Below, piece after piece: positions 35,455-43,655 of a DNA stretch of 64,000 nucleotides. How positions within the stretch are numbered: the first letter of the stretch is position 1; each line of letters begins with the position of its first letter. Location: NCBI GenBank assembly GCA_016719135.1, contig JADKAV010000004.1, forward strand, positions 62,001-126,000, given 5' to 3'. The position numbers and the translations under genes were made by a program. Source of the stretch: Micrococcales bacterium (GTDB lineage Bacteria; Actinomycetota; Actinomycetes; S36-B12; UBA10799). The notes beneath the pieces were generated by a model. The model saw only the letters and a program-made list of their open reading frames with translations, ran no database searches and was not told where the DNA came from.

Positions 35455-36282
35455 TCAGGAGATGCGCGGCTCCAGCCACTCCAGAACGTCGGCGAAGACC
35501 TCGGCCTGCTCGGGTTCGTTGTGCGGCTCGTGGTACATACCTTCGTACTCGATGAGGGTGACCTCGCCGGTCACCTGATCGGTGAACACCTTGCTCGCGC
35601 TGGGCACCGTGAGGCGGTCGGCCGTGCCGTGGATGATCAGCAGCGGGACCGGGAATCCGGTCTGGACCATCATGGCGTCCATCGCTGAGAACGTCTGCTT
35701 GGCCAGTGCGAAGGAACCCTTGTCGTGCACCAGAGGGTCGGCGTTGTAGGCGGCGACAACCTCGGGGTCACGGCTCACGCCGTCTGCATCGAGGCCGGTT
35801 GGGATGGCGATGCTGGGCAGCAGACCGCCGAGCAGGTTGGCCATGGCGAACTTCACCTTCTGCTCACGCAGCTCGCTGTCCAACGCCGGCGCGGAGGCCA
35901 CCAGACCAGTGATGTCGGGTTGGCGCTGCACCGCGTAGGTCATCGAGATGAGCCCGCCCAGCGAGTGCCCGTACAGGAAGACAGGAAGGCCCGGGTATTC
36001 CGATGAAGCGTCGGCGACCAGGTCCGCGACATCGGAAACCGCATCGTTGATGCGCAAGTCGCCGCGGCCACCGCTGGACTTTCCATGACCGCGCAGGTCC
36101 ATCGCGAAGACCGCGAAACCCGCGTCCGTGAATCGCTGCGCGAGGTGGCCGTAGCGGCCGGAGTGCTCACCGAGTCCGTGAATGAGGACCAGTACCGCTC
36201 GCGGCGCGTCGTCGGGGCGCCATGTCTGTCGGTAGAGCTCGGCACCGCCGCTGGTCATGTGGGTCGTTTCTTCGTGCTTCAT
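35455..36282 (-). CDS. Alpha/beta hydrolase, monoacylglycerol-lipase type
   Basis: 275 residues. The lid-containing serine hydrolase fold has oxyanion HGLGEHSGRY and nucleophile elbow YGHSLGG. The acid residue lies in HGTADRLTVP and the His near MYHEPHNE. This HGxGEHSGRY pattern is characteristic of bacterial monoacylglycerol lipases. There is no signal peptide. ATG 36282 or ATG 36258. Confidence 0.92.
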   Translation of the reverse strand: MKHEETTHMTSGGAELYRQTWRPDDAPRAVLVLIHGLGEHSGRYGHLAQRFTDAGFAVFAMDLRGHGKSSGGRGDLRINDAVSDVADLVADASSEYPGLPVFLYGHSLGGLISMTYAVQRQPDITGLVASAPALDSELREQKVKFAMANLLGGLLPSIAIPTGLDADGVSRDPEVVAAYNADPLVHDKGSFALAKQTFSAMDAMMVQTGFPVPLLIIHGTADRLTVPSASKVFTDQVTGEVTLIEYEGMYHEPHNEPEQAEVFADVLEWLEPRIS

Positions 36283-36337
36283 TCGAGCATTGTCTCCAAA
36301 GCGTTGGAGCAGGCAGCACCCGGGCGCCCAAAAAACA

Positions 36338-36380
36338 GTTCCGGGGTCAGACGTGCGTGCTGCTCGTCTGACCCCGGAAC
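36338..36380 (-). terminator. Intrinsic terminator of the 33-residue gene
   Basis: A perfect 16-bp stem, GTTCCGGGGTCAGACG against its complement (36338-36353 and 36365-36380), with an 11-nt loop. Read on the minus strand it is followed by TGTTTTTT. It lies 19 bp after the stop of the small gene. Confidence 0.9.
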
Positions 36381-36399
36381 CTGTGACGTCTCGTGACGC

Positions 36400-36501
36400 T
36401 CAGGCCCGCTTGGCCCTGTCGTCGACGACCTCTGCCCAGTAGATGCGCGGCACACAATCCAGGAATAGGAATGCGGCGGCGTATGAACGAATGTGCTTCA
36501 T
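36400..36501 (-). CDS. Unrecognised 33-residue protein
   Basis: A short gene between heliorhodopsin and the hydrolase. ATG 36501 has GGAGG five bases upstream. It starts MKHIRSYAAAFLFL and ends RAKRA; the middle DCVPRIYWAEVVDD is amphipathic. The complete unit has its own ribosome site, a strong terminator 19 bp after the stop, and two GTTCACC repeats 44-65 bp before the start. The N-terminal hydrophobic stretch is short (about eight residues), so membrane insertion is uncertain. Function unknown. Confidence 0.72.
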   Translation of the reverse strand: MKHIRSYAAAFLFLDCVPRIYWAEVVDDRAKRA

Positions 36502-36544
36502 GTGAACCTCCTCGTGACATCTGGTCGACATAAAGCCAACCGTC

Positions 36545-36566
36545 GTTCACCTTCTGTTCACCTACT
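36545..36566. promoter_or_regulatory. PHO-box-like pair of 11-bp direct repeats
   Basis: GTTCACCTTCT followed directly by GTTCACCTACT (10 of 11 identical). Two 11-bp direct repeats of GTTCACC are the form of PhoP-binding PHO boxes known from Streptomyces. On the minus strand TGAACA (36560-36555) and TTTATG (36537-36532) would be -35 and -10 with a 17-bp spacer, so the repeats overlap the -35 of the 33-residue gene. Orientation is opposite to the gene. Confidence 0.5.
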
Positions 36567-36602
36567 GTACCCCATCAGGTCATATCTGGCCAGCAGCACC
36601 GG

Positions 36603-37379
36603 CTACTGCGGGATCAGCGTGTTGGCGAAGATCTGCCATGCGAGCAGCGATTTCGCCACCAGGCTCAAGATGATGTAGGCCCGCTCCCCACGCAGGTAGT
36701 CCGACCACTTGCCCACCGGCTTGTACTGCAGGTACTGCACCAGGGCGAACGAGTTGAACAGCACGAACAGCGACACGATGATCCCGTACACGAACCCTGG
36801 CGTCTCACCGTCACCGGTTGATCCCGGCGAGATCACCATCACCGCGACGACGATCCACGGGATGATTCCGGCCAGGCACCCGAACACGAACGGGAGCATT
36901 CCGCCGCCGGGGTTCTCGTACTTCTCCTGCAGCCAGCCGAACAGAATCATCGACGCGTTGACCCCGAACAGCCCCAGCAACGCCGCGAAGTCCGAGATGC
37001 CGACGATCTGGGCGATCAGCACGATCATCACCGAGGAACTCAGTGAGTACTCGACCCAGCGGAAGTAGTTGTGCCGCTCACCGAGCCCGCGGGCGTAGCG
37101 GTCGAAGAACCACGGACTGGCGACGATGAAGTGGAACAGGGCTGACAGGAAGAAGAAGAGAGCTACTCCCCAAGCCAGCGGAAGGTCGAACAGTACGACC
37201 GGATCACCGATCGGGGTGCCGGGCGGGCCAGCCAGATACGACGCGGTAACGGGCAGGCTGAAGTCGGTGGACAGCACCACGATGAGCAGAAACTGCACGA
37301 GGTGGGCGAACCCGGCGACGATGTTCCATACCCGCAGGCGCTGAGCAGTGGTGACGGAAACTGCGGTGTCGTTGGCCAT
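36603..37379 (-). CDS. Heliorhodopsin
   Basis: Seven-helix retinal protein of 258 residues. All marker positions of heliorhodopsin 48C12 are matched with a small offset: H26 (48C12 H23), H83 (H80), counterion E110 in RWVEYSLSSSVMI (E107), and the retinal Schiff-base lysine K243 in LSLVAKSLLAWQIF (K241). The cytosolic N-terminus and the extracellular loop after helix 1 (about 20 residues) fit. Family members bind retinal and have long photocycles, and most do not pump ions. ATG 37379 has GGGAGA upstream. The gap to the next minus-strand gene is 68 bp. Confidence 0.96.
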   Translation of the reverse strand: MANDTAVSVTTAQRLRVWNIVAGFAHLVQFLLIVVLSTDFSLPVTASYLAGPPGTPIGDPVVLFDLPLAWGVALFFFLSALFHFIVASPWFFDRYARGLGERHNYFRWVEYSLSSSVMIVLIAQIVGISDFAALLGLFGVNASMILFGWLQEKYENPGGGMLPFVFGCLAGIIPWIVVAVMVISPGSTGDGETPGFVYGIIVSLFVLFNSFALVQYLQYKPVGKWSDYLRGERAYIILSLVAKSLLAWQIFANTLIPQ

Positions 37380-37447
37380 GCTTCAGTCTCCCATCATTCG
37401 GACATTCCGGCCTTTCGGCACACGGCAGTCCCATACCGTTAGCCGGC

Positions 37448-38335
37448 TCAGCCCCTCAGGCGACGGCTGACCTCATCGAACACAGCCGGCGGCGGACCAG
37501 GCAACTCCGGATCGGATGGTCGCGGCCAATGGATCGCGATGTCGGTGAAGCCCATCTCCTCGACGCTGCCCTGGAATTCGTCCCAAGCATCGACACTCGA
37601 CTGCGCCCAATGCAGCTCGAGACCCACCAGAGCCATGCGCCGCAGCGATCTCGGATCCCGGTCCATCTGCTCACAGATCACGTCGATTCGTTGCACCTGC
37701 CGGCGGACCTGGTCGAACCAATCGGCAGCGTCGGTGTGCGGTTTGAGCGGGCCGTAGGTGACCCACGTCTGTCCGTATCGTGCAGCCAGGCACATCGCCT
37801 TCGGCCCGGCGGCGGCGATGGTGAAGGGAACACGGGGCTGCTGTACACATCCGGGAAACGTCCGGGATTCGTGGGCCGTGTAGTAGGCGCCCTCATGCGA
37901 CGTGGCGGGATTGCGCAGTAGCTCGTCGAGGGTTTCGACGAACTCGGCGAACCTTTCGGAACGTTCCGCCGGAGTCAGGACGGGCTGACCCAGCACCTCA
38001 CTGTCGAAGCCCACTCCACCTGCCCCGATGCCCAGCTCGAACCGTCCGGCACTGATCTGGTCGAGCGTCATGGCGTCCTTGGCGAGCACCACCGGATGCC
38101 GGAAGTTCGGACTCGTGACCAGTGTGCCCAGGCGCAACGTGGTCGTAGAGGCGGCTGCTGCTGCCAGCATCGGAATGCTGCCCAGCCATGGTGAGTCGCG
38201 CAACGATCGCCACGACAGATGGTCGTACGTCCACGCGACGTGGAAGCCGCGGGCCTGGGCTTCGACCCATCGCGCGCGAAGTTCGGGCCAGCCCGCGTCG
38301 GGCAGGATCACCACACCGAAACGCATGATGTTCAC
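37448..38335 (-). CDS. LLM-class (F420-type) oxidoreductase
   Basis: 295 residues from GTG 38335 (ATG 38326 also fits). The luciferase-like TIM barrel has FHVAWTYDHLSWRS at the N-terminus, LGTLVTSPNFRHP and LDQISAGRFELGIGAG. F420 rather than FMN is the usual cofactor in actinobacteria, though not proven by sequence. Substrate unknown. It lies just upstream of heliorhodopsin on the same strand. Confidence 0.88.
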   Translation of the reverse strand: MNIMRFGVVILPDAGWPELRARWVEAQARGFHVAWTYDHLSWRSLRDSPWLGSIPMLAAAAASTTTLRLGTLVTSPNFRHPVVLAKDAMTLDQISAGRFELGIGAGGVGFDSEVLGQPVLTPAERSERFAEFVETLDELLRNPATSHEGAYYTAHESRTFPGCVQQPRVPFTIAAAGPKAMCLAARYGQTWVTYGPLKPHTDAADWFDQVRRQVQRIDVICEQMDRDPRSLRRMALVGLELHWAQSSVDAWDEFQGSVEEMGFTDIAIHWPRPSDPELPGPPPAVFDEVSRRLRG

Positions 38336-38356
38336 GGTAGCTCTCTGCGGCGTGAC

Positions 38357-38911
38357 TCAGACCCGCTTGGGCCAAGGCTGCCAGTCGAGGTGTTGCAATG
38401 CGCCTCTGACACGTTTTCGCTCGCGGCGGTCCAACCTGCTGCGAGAGTGTCCGCCAGGCGATGAGGTGACCAGCCAACGGCCCTGCACCCGCTGCGAGAA
38501 CCGCCCTTGGACCACCGCGAAGACGAGCCTCTCCAACTCGTCACACACGAAGTCAAGACTCTCGTCGCACGCATCACAACCACAGATCGGGAAGGTGGAC
38601 TCGGCGACCGGGCCGGCAGTGACTCGGACCAGGTGATGCACATCGTCGAGTTCGAAAGTCATCGATGGGCCGGTTGGCTCCAGCCTTGTGCGTGAACCTT
38701 CGCGTGTGACGTCCACCGCGTACTCGCGCGCCAGGTGGTCGATCAGGTGACGCGCCACCGTCAGCACCGGCGCGAACCGTTCCGGGTGACTGATCCGGCT
38801 GTAACCGGCCGATGGTGGGCTCTGGCACCCCCACCGGTCACCGTACGGGATCACGCGACCGTCGCTGTCCACGAACAGCGGCATCTCGACTGCCGGACGG
38901 ATGTAGGACAT
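38357..38911 (-). CDS. DUF6226-like protein
   Basis: 184 residues from ATG 38911. It starts with the pattern RPAVEMPLFVDSDGRVIPYG and continues HPERFAPVLTVARHLIDHL. A CGCDACDE motif near residue 120 could bind a metal. The C-terminal tail is Arg-rich (RSRLDRRERKRVRG). Function unknown; the family name is from memory of this pattern. Confidence 0.7.
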   Translation of the reverse strand: MSYIRPAVEMPLFVDSDGRVIPYGDRWGCQSPPSAGYSRISHPERFAPVLTVARHLIDHLAREYAVDVTREGSRTRLEPTGPSMTFELDDVHHLVRVTAGPVAESTFPICGCDACDESLDFVCDELERLVFAVVQGRFSQRVQGRWLVTSSPGGHSRSRLDRRERKRVRGALQHLDWQPWPKRV

Positions 38912-38979
38912 GGGTCCAGGGTCACACGAACGTGCCACACCCGTTGGTACGTTGGCGGTCTGCTGACAGGAGCTCGAAC

Positions 38980-39789
38980 ATGCCTATGGACTTGACCGGT
39001 CAGGTCGCGCTGGTGACCGGTGGCGCCTCCGGCATCGGCGCGGGGACCGCCCGGATGTTTGCGGCGGCCGGCGCGCAGGTCGTGGTAGCCGACGTCGATG
39101 AGACGTCCGCGCACGTCCTCGCCGAGGAGATCGGTGGAACAGCGCTGCGCTGCGACGTCGGTGTCCTGGCAGACAACCATGCTGCCGTTTCGCTGGCCGA
39201 GAAGACCTACGGCGGACTCGACGTGCTGATGCTGAACGCCGGTGTCAACAGCGGTTTCACGCTCGACGACTTCGATGAAGCCGGGTATCGCCGCGCAATG
39301 GGCGTGAACCTGGACGGCGTGGTTTTCGGACTGGTCGCCGGTGTGCCGGCACTACGACGGTGTGGCGGCGGACGGATCGTCGCGGTGGCCAGTCTGGCAG
39401 GTCTGGCGCCGGTACCCGAGGATCCCGTGTACGCGGCCAATAAGGCTGCAGTGGTGAACCTCGTGCGCTCGGTGGCACCAGATCTGCACGCAGACGGCAT
39501 CTCCGTGAACGCCTTGTGCCCGGGTTACACCGACACCGCCATCCTCGGCCGGTTCCGGGCAGGCCTCGAAGCCGTGAACTGGCCGCTCATGGCGGTCGAG
39601 GACGTAGTTGCTGCGGTTTCGTCGATCCTGGCCTCGGACGCGACTGGCGAAGCCTGGCTGGTGCAGAGCGGACACGAACCTCAGCCCTACCGTTTCCGCG
39701 GAGTGCCTGGACCCAAAGTGCCGAGCCTGGCATCCAGCCCGTCCAGGATCAGTGAGAGCCCAAAGTCGAATTCGTCGGCGAAGTCGTAG
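38980..39789 (+). CDS. Short-chain dehydrogenase/reductase
   Basis: 269 residues from ATG 38980 with AGGAG upstream. TGGASGIGAG is the nucleotide motif, with NAGVN, the Ser in VASLAG and YAANK as active site. The last 34 codons run antisense through the 3' end of the TetR gene (overlap 39687-39789). The C-terminus after GVPGPK is low-complexity Ser/Pro/Lys, so the functional protein probably ends near there. Confidence 0.9.
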   Translation: MPMDLTGQVALVTGGASGIGAGTARMFAAAGAQVVVADVDETSAHVLAEEIGGTALRCDVGVLADNHAAVSLAEKTYGGLDVLMLNAGVNSGFTLDDFDEAGYRRAMGVNLDGVVFGLVAGVPALRRCGGGRIVAVASLAGLAPVPEDPVYAANKAAVVNLVRSVAPDLHADGISVNALCPGYTDTAILGRFRAGLEAVNWPLMAVEDVVAAVSSILASDATGEAWLVQSGHEPQPYRFRGVPGPKVPSLASSPSRISESPKSNSSAKS

Positions 39790-40358
39790 CCTGGTTGCAG
39801 AACATGCTCGACGGTGAGTTCGACGAAGTGCGGATACTGCTCCACGGGCAGGGCAGCCATGAGTTCTTCAGCTAGCTCATCCACAGCGTCGGCTTCGCCC
39901 GGCAAGCCGGCCTCTTGCACCGCGAATCCGTAAAGATAACTGTCGATCAGCGCGTAGGCGTGGGCGGTCAGTGCCACCGAGAACCCCCCTTGTCGAAGCG
40001 TTCCTATGACTGCGTCGTGGTGCTTGATCGTTGCTGGCCCTGGGTTGGTCCGGCTTTCCATCAGAGCGATGACCCACGGGTGCTTGCCCAGAACAGACCG
40101 TGCGGAATGACACCGCGCTGACATCTCCTCTCGCCATTCCCTTCCGGGGCGGGGGTCCTGGATCTGGGCGAAGACCATGTCCACCAGGCCGTCGAGGATC
40201 TCCTCCTTGCCCCGCACGTGGTGATAGACCGCCATGGGTTTGCGGTCCAGGCGCCGCGCCAGGGCCCGCATCGTCAGCGCTGCCAGGCCCTGCTCGTCGG
40301 CCAGTTCCATGGCCGTGCGCAGAATCCGTTCACGGGTCAGTGGACCTTGCTCAGACAC
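39687..40358 (-). CDS. TetR-family repressor with TetR_C-type domain
   Basis: 223 residues from GTG 40358 (GGGAAAAG five bases upstream; a TTG at 40385 is also possible). The helix-turn-helix is LTMRALARRLDRKPMAVYHHV at about 30-50. The C-terminal effector domain is of the tetracycline-repressor type (HPWVIALMESR, FALIDSYLYGF-like). Divergent from the MDR reductase with a 26-bp dyad between them, so it probably represses that operon and itself. Confidence 0.92.
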   Translation of the reverse strand: MSEQGPLTRERILRTAMELADEQGLAALTMRALARRLDRKPMAVYHHVRGKEEILDGLVDMVFAQIQDPRPGREWREEMSARCHSARSVLGKHPWVIALMESRTNPGPATIKHHDAVIGTLRQGGFSVALTAHAYALIDSYLYGFAVQEAGLPGEADAVDELAEELMAALPVEQYPHFVELTVEHVLQPGYDFADEFDFGLSLILDGLDARLGTLGPGTPRKR

Positions 40359-40405
40359 GTTTTCTTTTCCCAACGCTCTTGCCAATCCCGCGCATCGCCT
40401 TTACC

Positions 40406-40431
40406 GTACAAAGTATCACTGTACTAAGTAC
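40406..40431. promoter_or_regulatory. TetR operator dyad
   Basis: GTAC-N2-AGTA-N6-TACT-N2-GTAC is a perfect dyad of 16 defined bases in the 85-bp gap between the TetR gene and the MDR gene. It is placed to block both promoters. Confidence 0.8.
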
Positions 40432-40443
40432 GTTAGGAACTCG

Positions 40444-41457
40444 ATGAACAACACGACCATGCAAGCCGCACAACAGCAGAGCTACGGACTCGACACTGAA
40501 GTGGTCCGGTGCCCGATCCCCACGGTCGGCGAGCACGAGGTCTTGGTGAAGGTCGCCGCAGCGGGAGTCGACCGCGGCACCTGGCACCTGATGACCGGTC
40601 TGCCCTACATGACGCGTCTGGTGACCGGGCTCTTCAAGCCCCGCAAGAAGACACCTGGGCGCGATCTGGCCGGCACCGTGGAACAGATTGGCTCGCAGGT
40701 CACGGACTTCGCCGTCGGCGACGAGGTGCTGGGCATCGGATCCGGCGCCTTCGCTGAGTATGCGGTCGCCCGCGAGCGCAAACTTGTGGCAAAACCGACG
40801 AACCTGGACATGGAACAGGCAGCTGCCCTCGCCACATCTGGCTTGACGGCATGGCAGGCCTTGCACACCCATGGCAAGGTCCGACCTGGACAGCGAGTTC
40901 TGATCCTGGGCGCCTCTGGCGGGGTCGGCACCTTCGCCGTCCAGATCGCGCGCGCGGCCGGCGCGGAGGTCACCGGAGTGTGCAGTGCGAGCAAGGCTGA
41001 ACTGGTCTCATCCCTGGGTGCACAGCACGTTTTGGACTATCGGAAAGACCACATTGATGGCACGTTCGACCTCATCATCGACTGCGGCGGCCACTCGCCT
41101 ATAGCCCGCCTGCGCTCATTGACTCAACCGGGCGGCACCGTCGTGCTGGTCGGCAGCGAAGAAAGGGGCTCTGTCATCGGCGTGGGCCGACAGATCCGCG
41201 CGGCCATGCTGTCGCCCTTCGTGAACCAACGACTGGTGATGATGATCGCCACCGAGAAGCGAGAGGATCTCGAAGCGCTGGTGGGCCTGGTGCGCTCGGG
41301 CGACGTCGTCCCAGCAGTCGGGCGAACATTTCCTCTGGAAGCCGTCTCCGATGCACTGGGCCACTTGGCCGATGGACACGCGATGGGCAAGGTCGTCGTC
41401 CGGGTGTCTGAGACCGCTGAAATGCAGGCACACGAAGGGCAAGAGGCGCAAGCATGA
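40444..41457 (+). CDS. MDR-family NAD(P)-dependent quinone/alkenal reductase
   Basis: 337 residues. It has a GroES-like N-terminus and the Rossmann motif GASGGVGTFAVQIA. Zinc ligands are absent, as in zeta-crystallin-type reductases. PGRDLAGTVEQIG is a family marker. It probably reduces quinones or enones using NADPH. ATG 40444 has AGGAA upstream. It is followed by DUF4386 with an ATGA overlap, and controlled by the neighbouring TetR protein by inference. Confidence 0.92.
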   Translation: MNNTTMQAAQQQSYGLDTEVVRCPIPTVGEHEVLVKVAAAGVDRGTWHLMTGLPYMTRLVTGLFKPRKKTPGRDLAGTVEQIGSQVTDFAVGDEVLGIGSGAFAEYAVARERKLVAKPTNLDMEQAAALATSGLTAWQALHTHGKVRPGQRVLILGASGGVGTFAVQIARAAGAEVTGVCSASKAELVSSLGAQHVLDYRKDHIDGTFDLIIDCGGHSPIARLRSLTQPGGTVVLVGSEERGSVIGVGRQIRAAMLSPFVNQRLVMMIATEKREDLEALVGLVRSGDVVPAVGRTFPLEAVSDALGHLADGHAMGKVVVRVSETAEMQAHEGQEAQA

Positions 41458-42107
41458 GCACGACGATTGCCCGCGTCGAGGGTGAAGCGCGCGTCCGGAC
41501 GGCTGCCGGGATCGCAGGCATGGCCCTGCTCGCGATGGCCGTTCTGGCAGCCTTCGGCAACTTCGTCGCGATCGAGGGCGTCATGGTCGATGGCGATCCG
41601 GTGGCCACGGCCGCGAACATCGAATCCGCTGGCGCGCTGTTCACCCTCGGCCTTCTGAGCATGTACGTGGTTGTCCTGCTCGACGTCTTGGTGGCGTGGG
41701 CGCTGACGTTGACTTTCGAGCCGGTGGATGCGCCCCTTGCGCGACTCGCGGGCTGGCTCCGGCTTGCCTACGCAGGAGTCTTCATGGTCGCGATCGCCGC
41801 TCTCGCCAGCGGTGATGCTGGTGCGTTCGAGAAAACGTGGCACGCCGGGCTACTCCTGTTCGGCGCATCCTTGGTGGTCGTCGGCTGGCTGACGGTGCGC
41901 TGCACCTGGCTGCCTTCATGGCTGGGCGTATTGGTGATCATCGCAGGTGCCGGGTACGGGCTGGACTCGATCGTGGCCACGTTGTTCTCAGACCCCGCCA
42001 TCGAGGTCAGCGCGATCACCTTCATCGGCGAGGTGCTCCTGGCGGTTTGGCTGGTGATGCGGTGGCAGCAGAGCCGACGCCAGTCGTTCCCAGCGGCCAC
42101 GTCTTGA
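41454..42107 (+). CDS. DUF4386 membrane protein
   Basis: 217 residues with six helices. The pattern of alternating helices with FEPVDAPLARLAGWLRLAYAG, and WLPSWLGVLVIIAGAGYGLDS, is typical of DUF4386. Function unknown. ATG overlaps the stop of the reductase, so both belong to the TetR-controlled unit. Confidence 0.85.
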   Translation: MSTTIARVEGEARVRTAAGIAGMALLAMAVLAAFGNFVAIEGVMVDGDPVATAANIESAGALFTLGLLSMYVVVLLDVLVAWALTLTFEPVDAPLARLAGWLRLAYAGVFMVAIAALASGDAGAFEKTWHAGLLLFGASLVVVGWLTVRCTWLPSWLGVLVIIAGAGYGLDSIVATLFSDPAIEVSAITFIGEVLLAVWLVMRWQQSRRQSFPAATS

Positions 42108-42134
42108 CGGACGCGCGGGTGCTGCCGGGCACCC

Positions 42135-43655
42135 TCACCCGGGCGACACCAACACCCAAGGCGATCCACCAGCGACGGGCTCGCCCGGAGGCTGACCCTG
42201 CGTCCACCACTTCGCCTCGTACGGGACCCGTCCCACCTGCACCCGCTGACCCTTGTTGTAGACCGACTTCGCCTTCCACGTCGGATACGTGTTGGCCGGC
42301 AGCGTGGGCAAGGGTGCCGGCTTGTCACCTGGAAGGACCGGACCCACCAGCGTCCATGGCGATTCTTCCGTGGACTGGGGGGTGTCGGGGCTGATCCCGC
42401 TGGTCCAGTACTTCGTCCGATAGACCTCGCGCTTCCACACCACGCGGGTACCCGCCGGATAGGTTCCCACCGGATCCCAGATCGGGAACGGGCTGGTATC
42501 CGGATCATCAACGACAACCGGATCCACCTGCGACTGCGCCGCCCCCGACGCCGACGGCTCAGCCACCGCGACGTCCGCCCCGTTGGCCAGAACGTCGGCG
42601 AAGCTTCGCCCGTCCTGGTCGATGCCGCTGCAAGAGGTCTGTACGACCGGCACCGTCTTGGGCAACGGCGAGGTGCACGTGGCGTCCCGGTTCAACGACC
42701 ACATCGAAAGCAGCCCCACGCCGTTGTCCAGGGCGAACGTGTTGACCGCCGCCGCGTCATCAAGGGTGAACACCTCCCCCGGCAGGTCGTTCTGACCGAT
42801 CATGGGAGTGATTCCCACCTTGCGCCACGCTTGCTCACCGTCCAGTCCGATACCCCGCCCGGCGTAGGCCGCCACGACCTGACGATGCAAAGCGCTGGCG
42901 GCGTCTTCGACGGCACCGGCCATACTCTGACCCGCGCTCTTGGAGCCCCCGAAGTTCATCGTCATGCCGTTGACACCGGCAATGTCCACCCCGCCGGCAA
43001 GTGTCGCTTCGACCGCTGCCACCCCTTCAGCGGTGAGCCCTTGGGTAGCCACTGGCAGCGTCAGCCAGACCTGCAGTTCACGACCCCCTGCAACCGCTTC
43101 GGCCTGCAAAGCGGCGATTGCCTGTGCCCGGCGCTCCAGGGCGGCGATGTCCGCCAACGCCGGGCCTTCGATGTCCAGGTCGATACTGCTCAACGTGTAC
43201 CTGTCCACCACAGATGCGTAGGCATCGGTCAAGGCATCAACGTTGCGACACACCACCGCCAGCTCGTCGTTGATCTGCCCACCGAACGAGACCGAGACAT
43301 CTCCCCCGATGCTGCGCAACTGGGCGATCCGGCGATCCAGGTCGAGCTGCGTGGCGGCAGCGTCCATCGAGTAGTAGGTACCCCACGTCGGCTCGCACGG
43401 ATTCTCCTTGCCCGCAACGATGAAGGCGAGGATCACATTGCTCTGCGGCGAATCTGCTGGCGCTTCGAACTGATAAGTCGGCGTGGCCGTGACGTCCACA
43501 TATCCGGCGAAGACCGAGGCTTCCGGAGTGGGAGCCACCGCCAGTCCAGGGGCCATGATCCAGCGGACCCCGGCAGCCATCACCAGGATGGCGACCAGGA
43601 GTATCCCGACGCGAAGAAGAGAGACTCGCGTTTGCTTGACGCGTGCGGCGCTCAT
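42135..43655 (-). CDS. Secreted GH18-type chitinase with two carbohydrate-binding modules
   Basis: 506 residues. One N-terminal helix (VGILLVAILVMAAGVRWIM) is a signal or anchor. The GH18 barrel has strand 4 as SSIDLDIEGPAL (DxDxE, with the catalytic Glu) and an active-site-like region GVNGMTMNFGGS. Two CBM5/12-type modules close the protein: YPAGTRVVWKREVYRTKYW and YNKGQRVQVGRVPYEAKWW, separated by Pro-rich linkers. ATG 43655 overlaps the GT2 stop (ATGA). It is likely to trim or release the polymer made by the synthase. Confidence 0.85.
   Translation of the reverse strand: MSAARVKQTRVSLLRVGILLVAILVMAAGVRWIMAPGLAVAPTPEASVFAGYVDVTATPTYQFEAPADSPQSNVILAFIVAGKENPCEPTWGTYYSMDAAATQLDLDRRIAQLRSIGGDVSVSFGGQINDELAVVCRNVDALTDAYASVVDRYTLSSIDLDIEGPALADIAALERRAQAIAALQAEAVAGGRELQVWLTLPVATQGLTAEGVAAVEATLAGGVDIAGVNGMTMNFGGSKSAGQSMAGAVEDAASALHRQVVAAYAGRGIGLDGEQAWRKVGITPMIGQNDLPGEVFTLDDAAAVNTFALDNGVGLLSMWSLNRDATCTSPLPKTVPVVQTSCSGIDQDGRSFADVLANGADVAVAEPSASGAAQSQVDPVVVDDPDTSPFPIWDPVGTYPAGTRVVWKREVYRTKYWTSGISPDTPQSTEESPWTLVGPVLPGDKPAPLPTLPANTYPTWKAKSVYNKGQRVQVGRVPYEAKWWTQGQPPGEPVAGGSPWVLVSPG

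Noticed and set aside
36603..37379. Proton-pumping type-1 rhodopsin
   Set aside because: The helix-3 Glu with Ser-rich stretch and the two His match heliorhodopsin, not the DTD/DTE pump pattern.
42117..42134. Hairpin GGGTGC/GCACCC as terminator between convergent genes
   Set aside because: Only six base pairs and no T-run on either strand.
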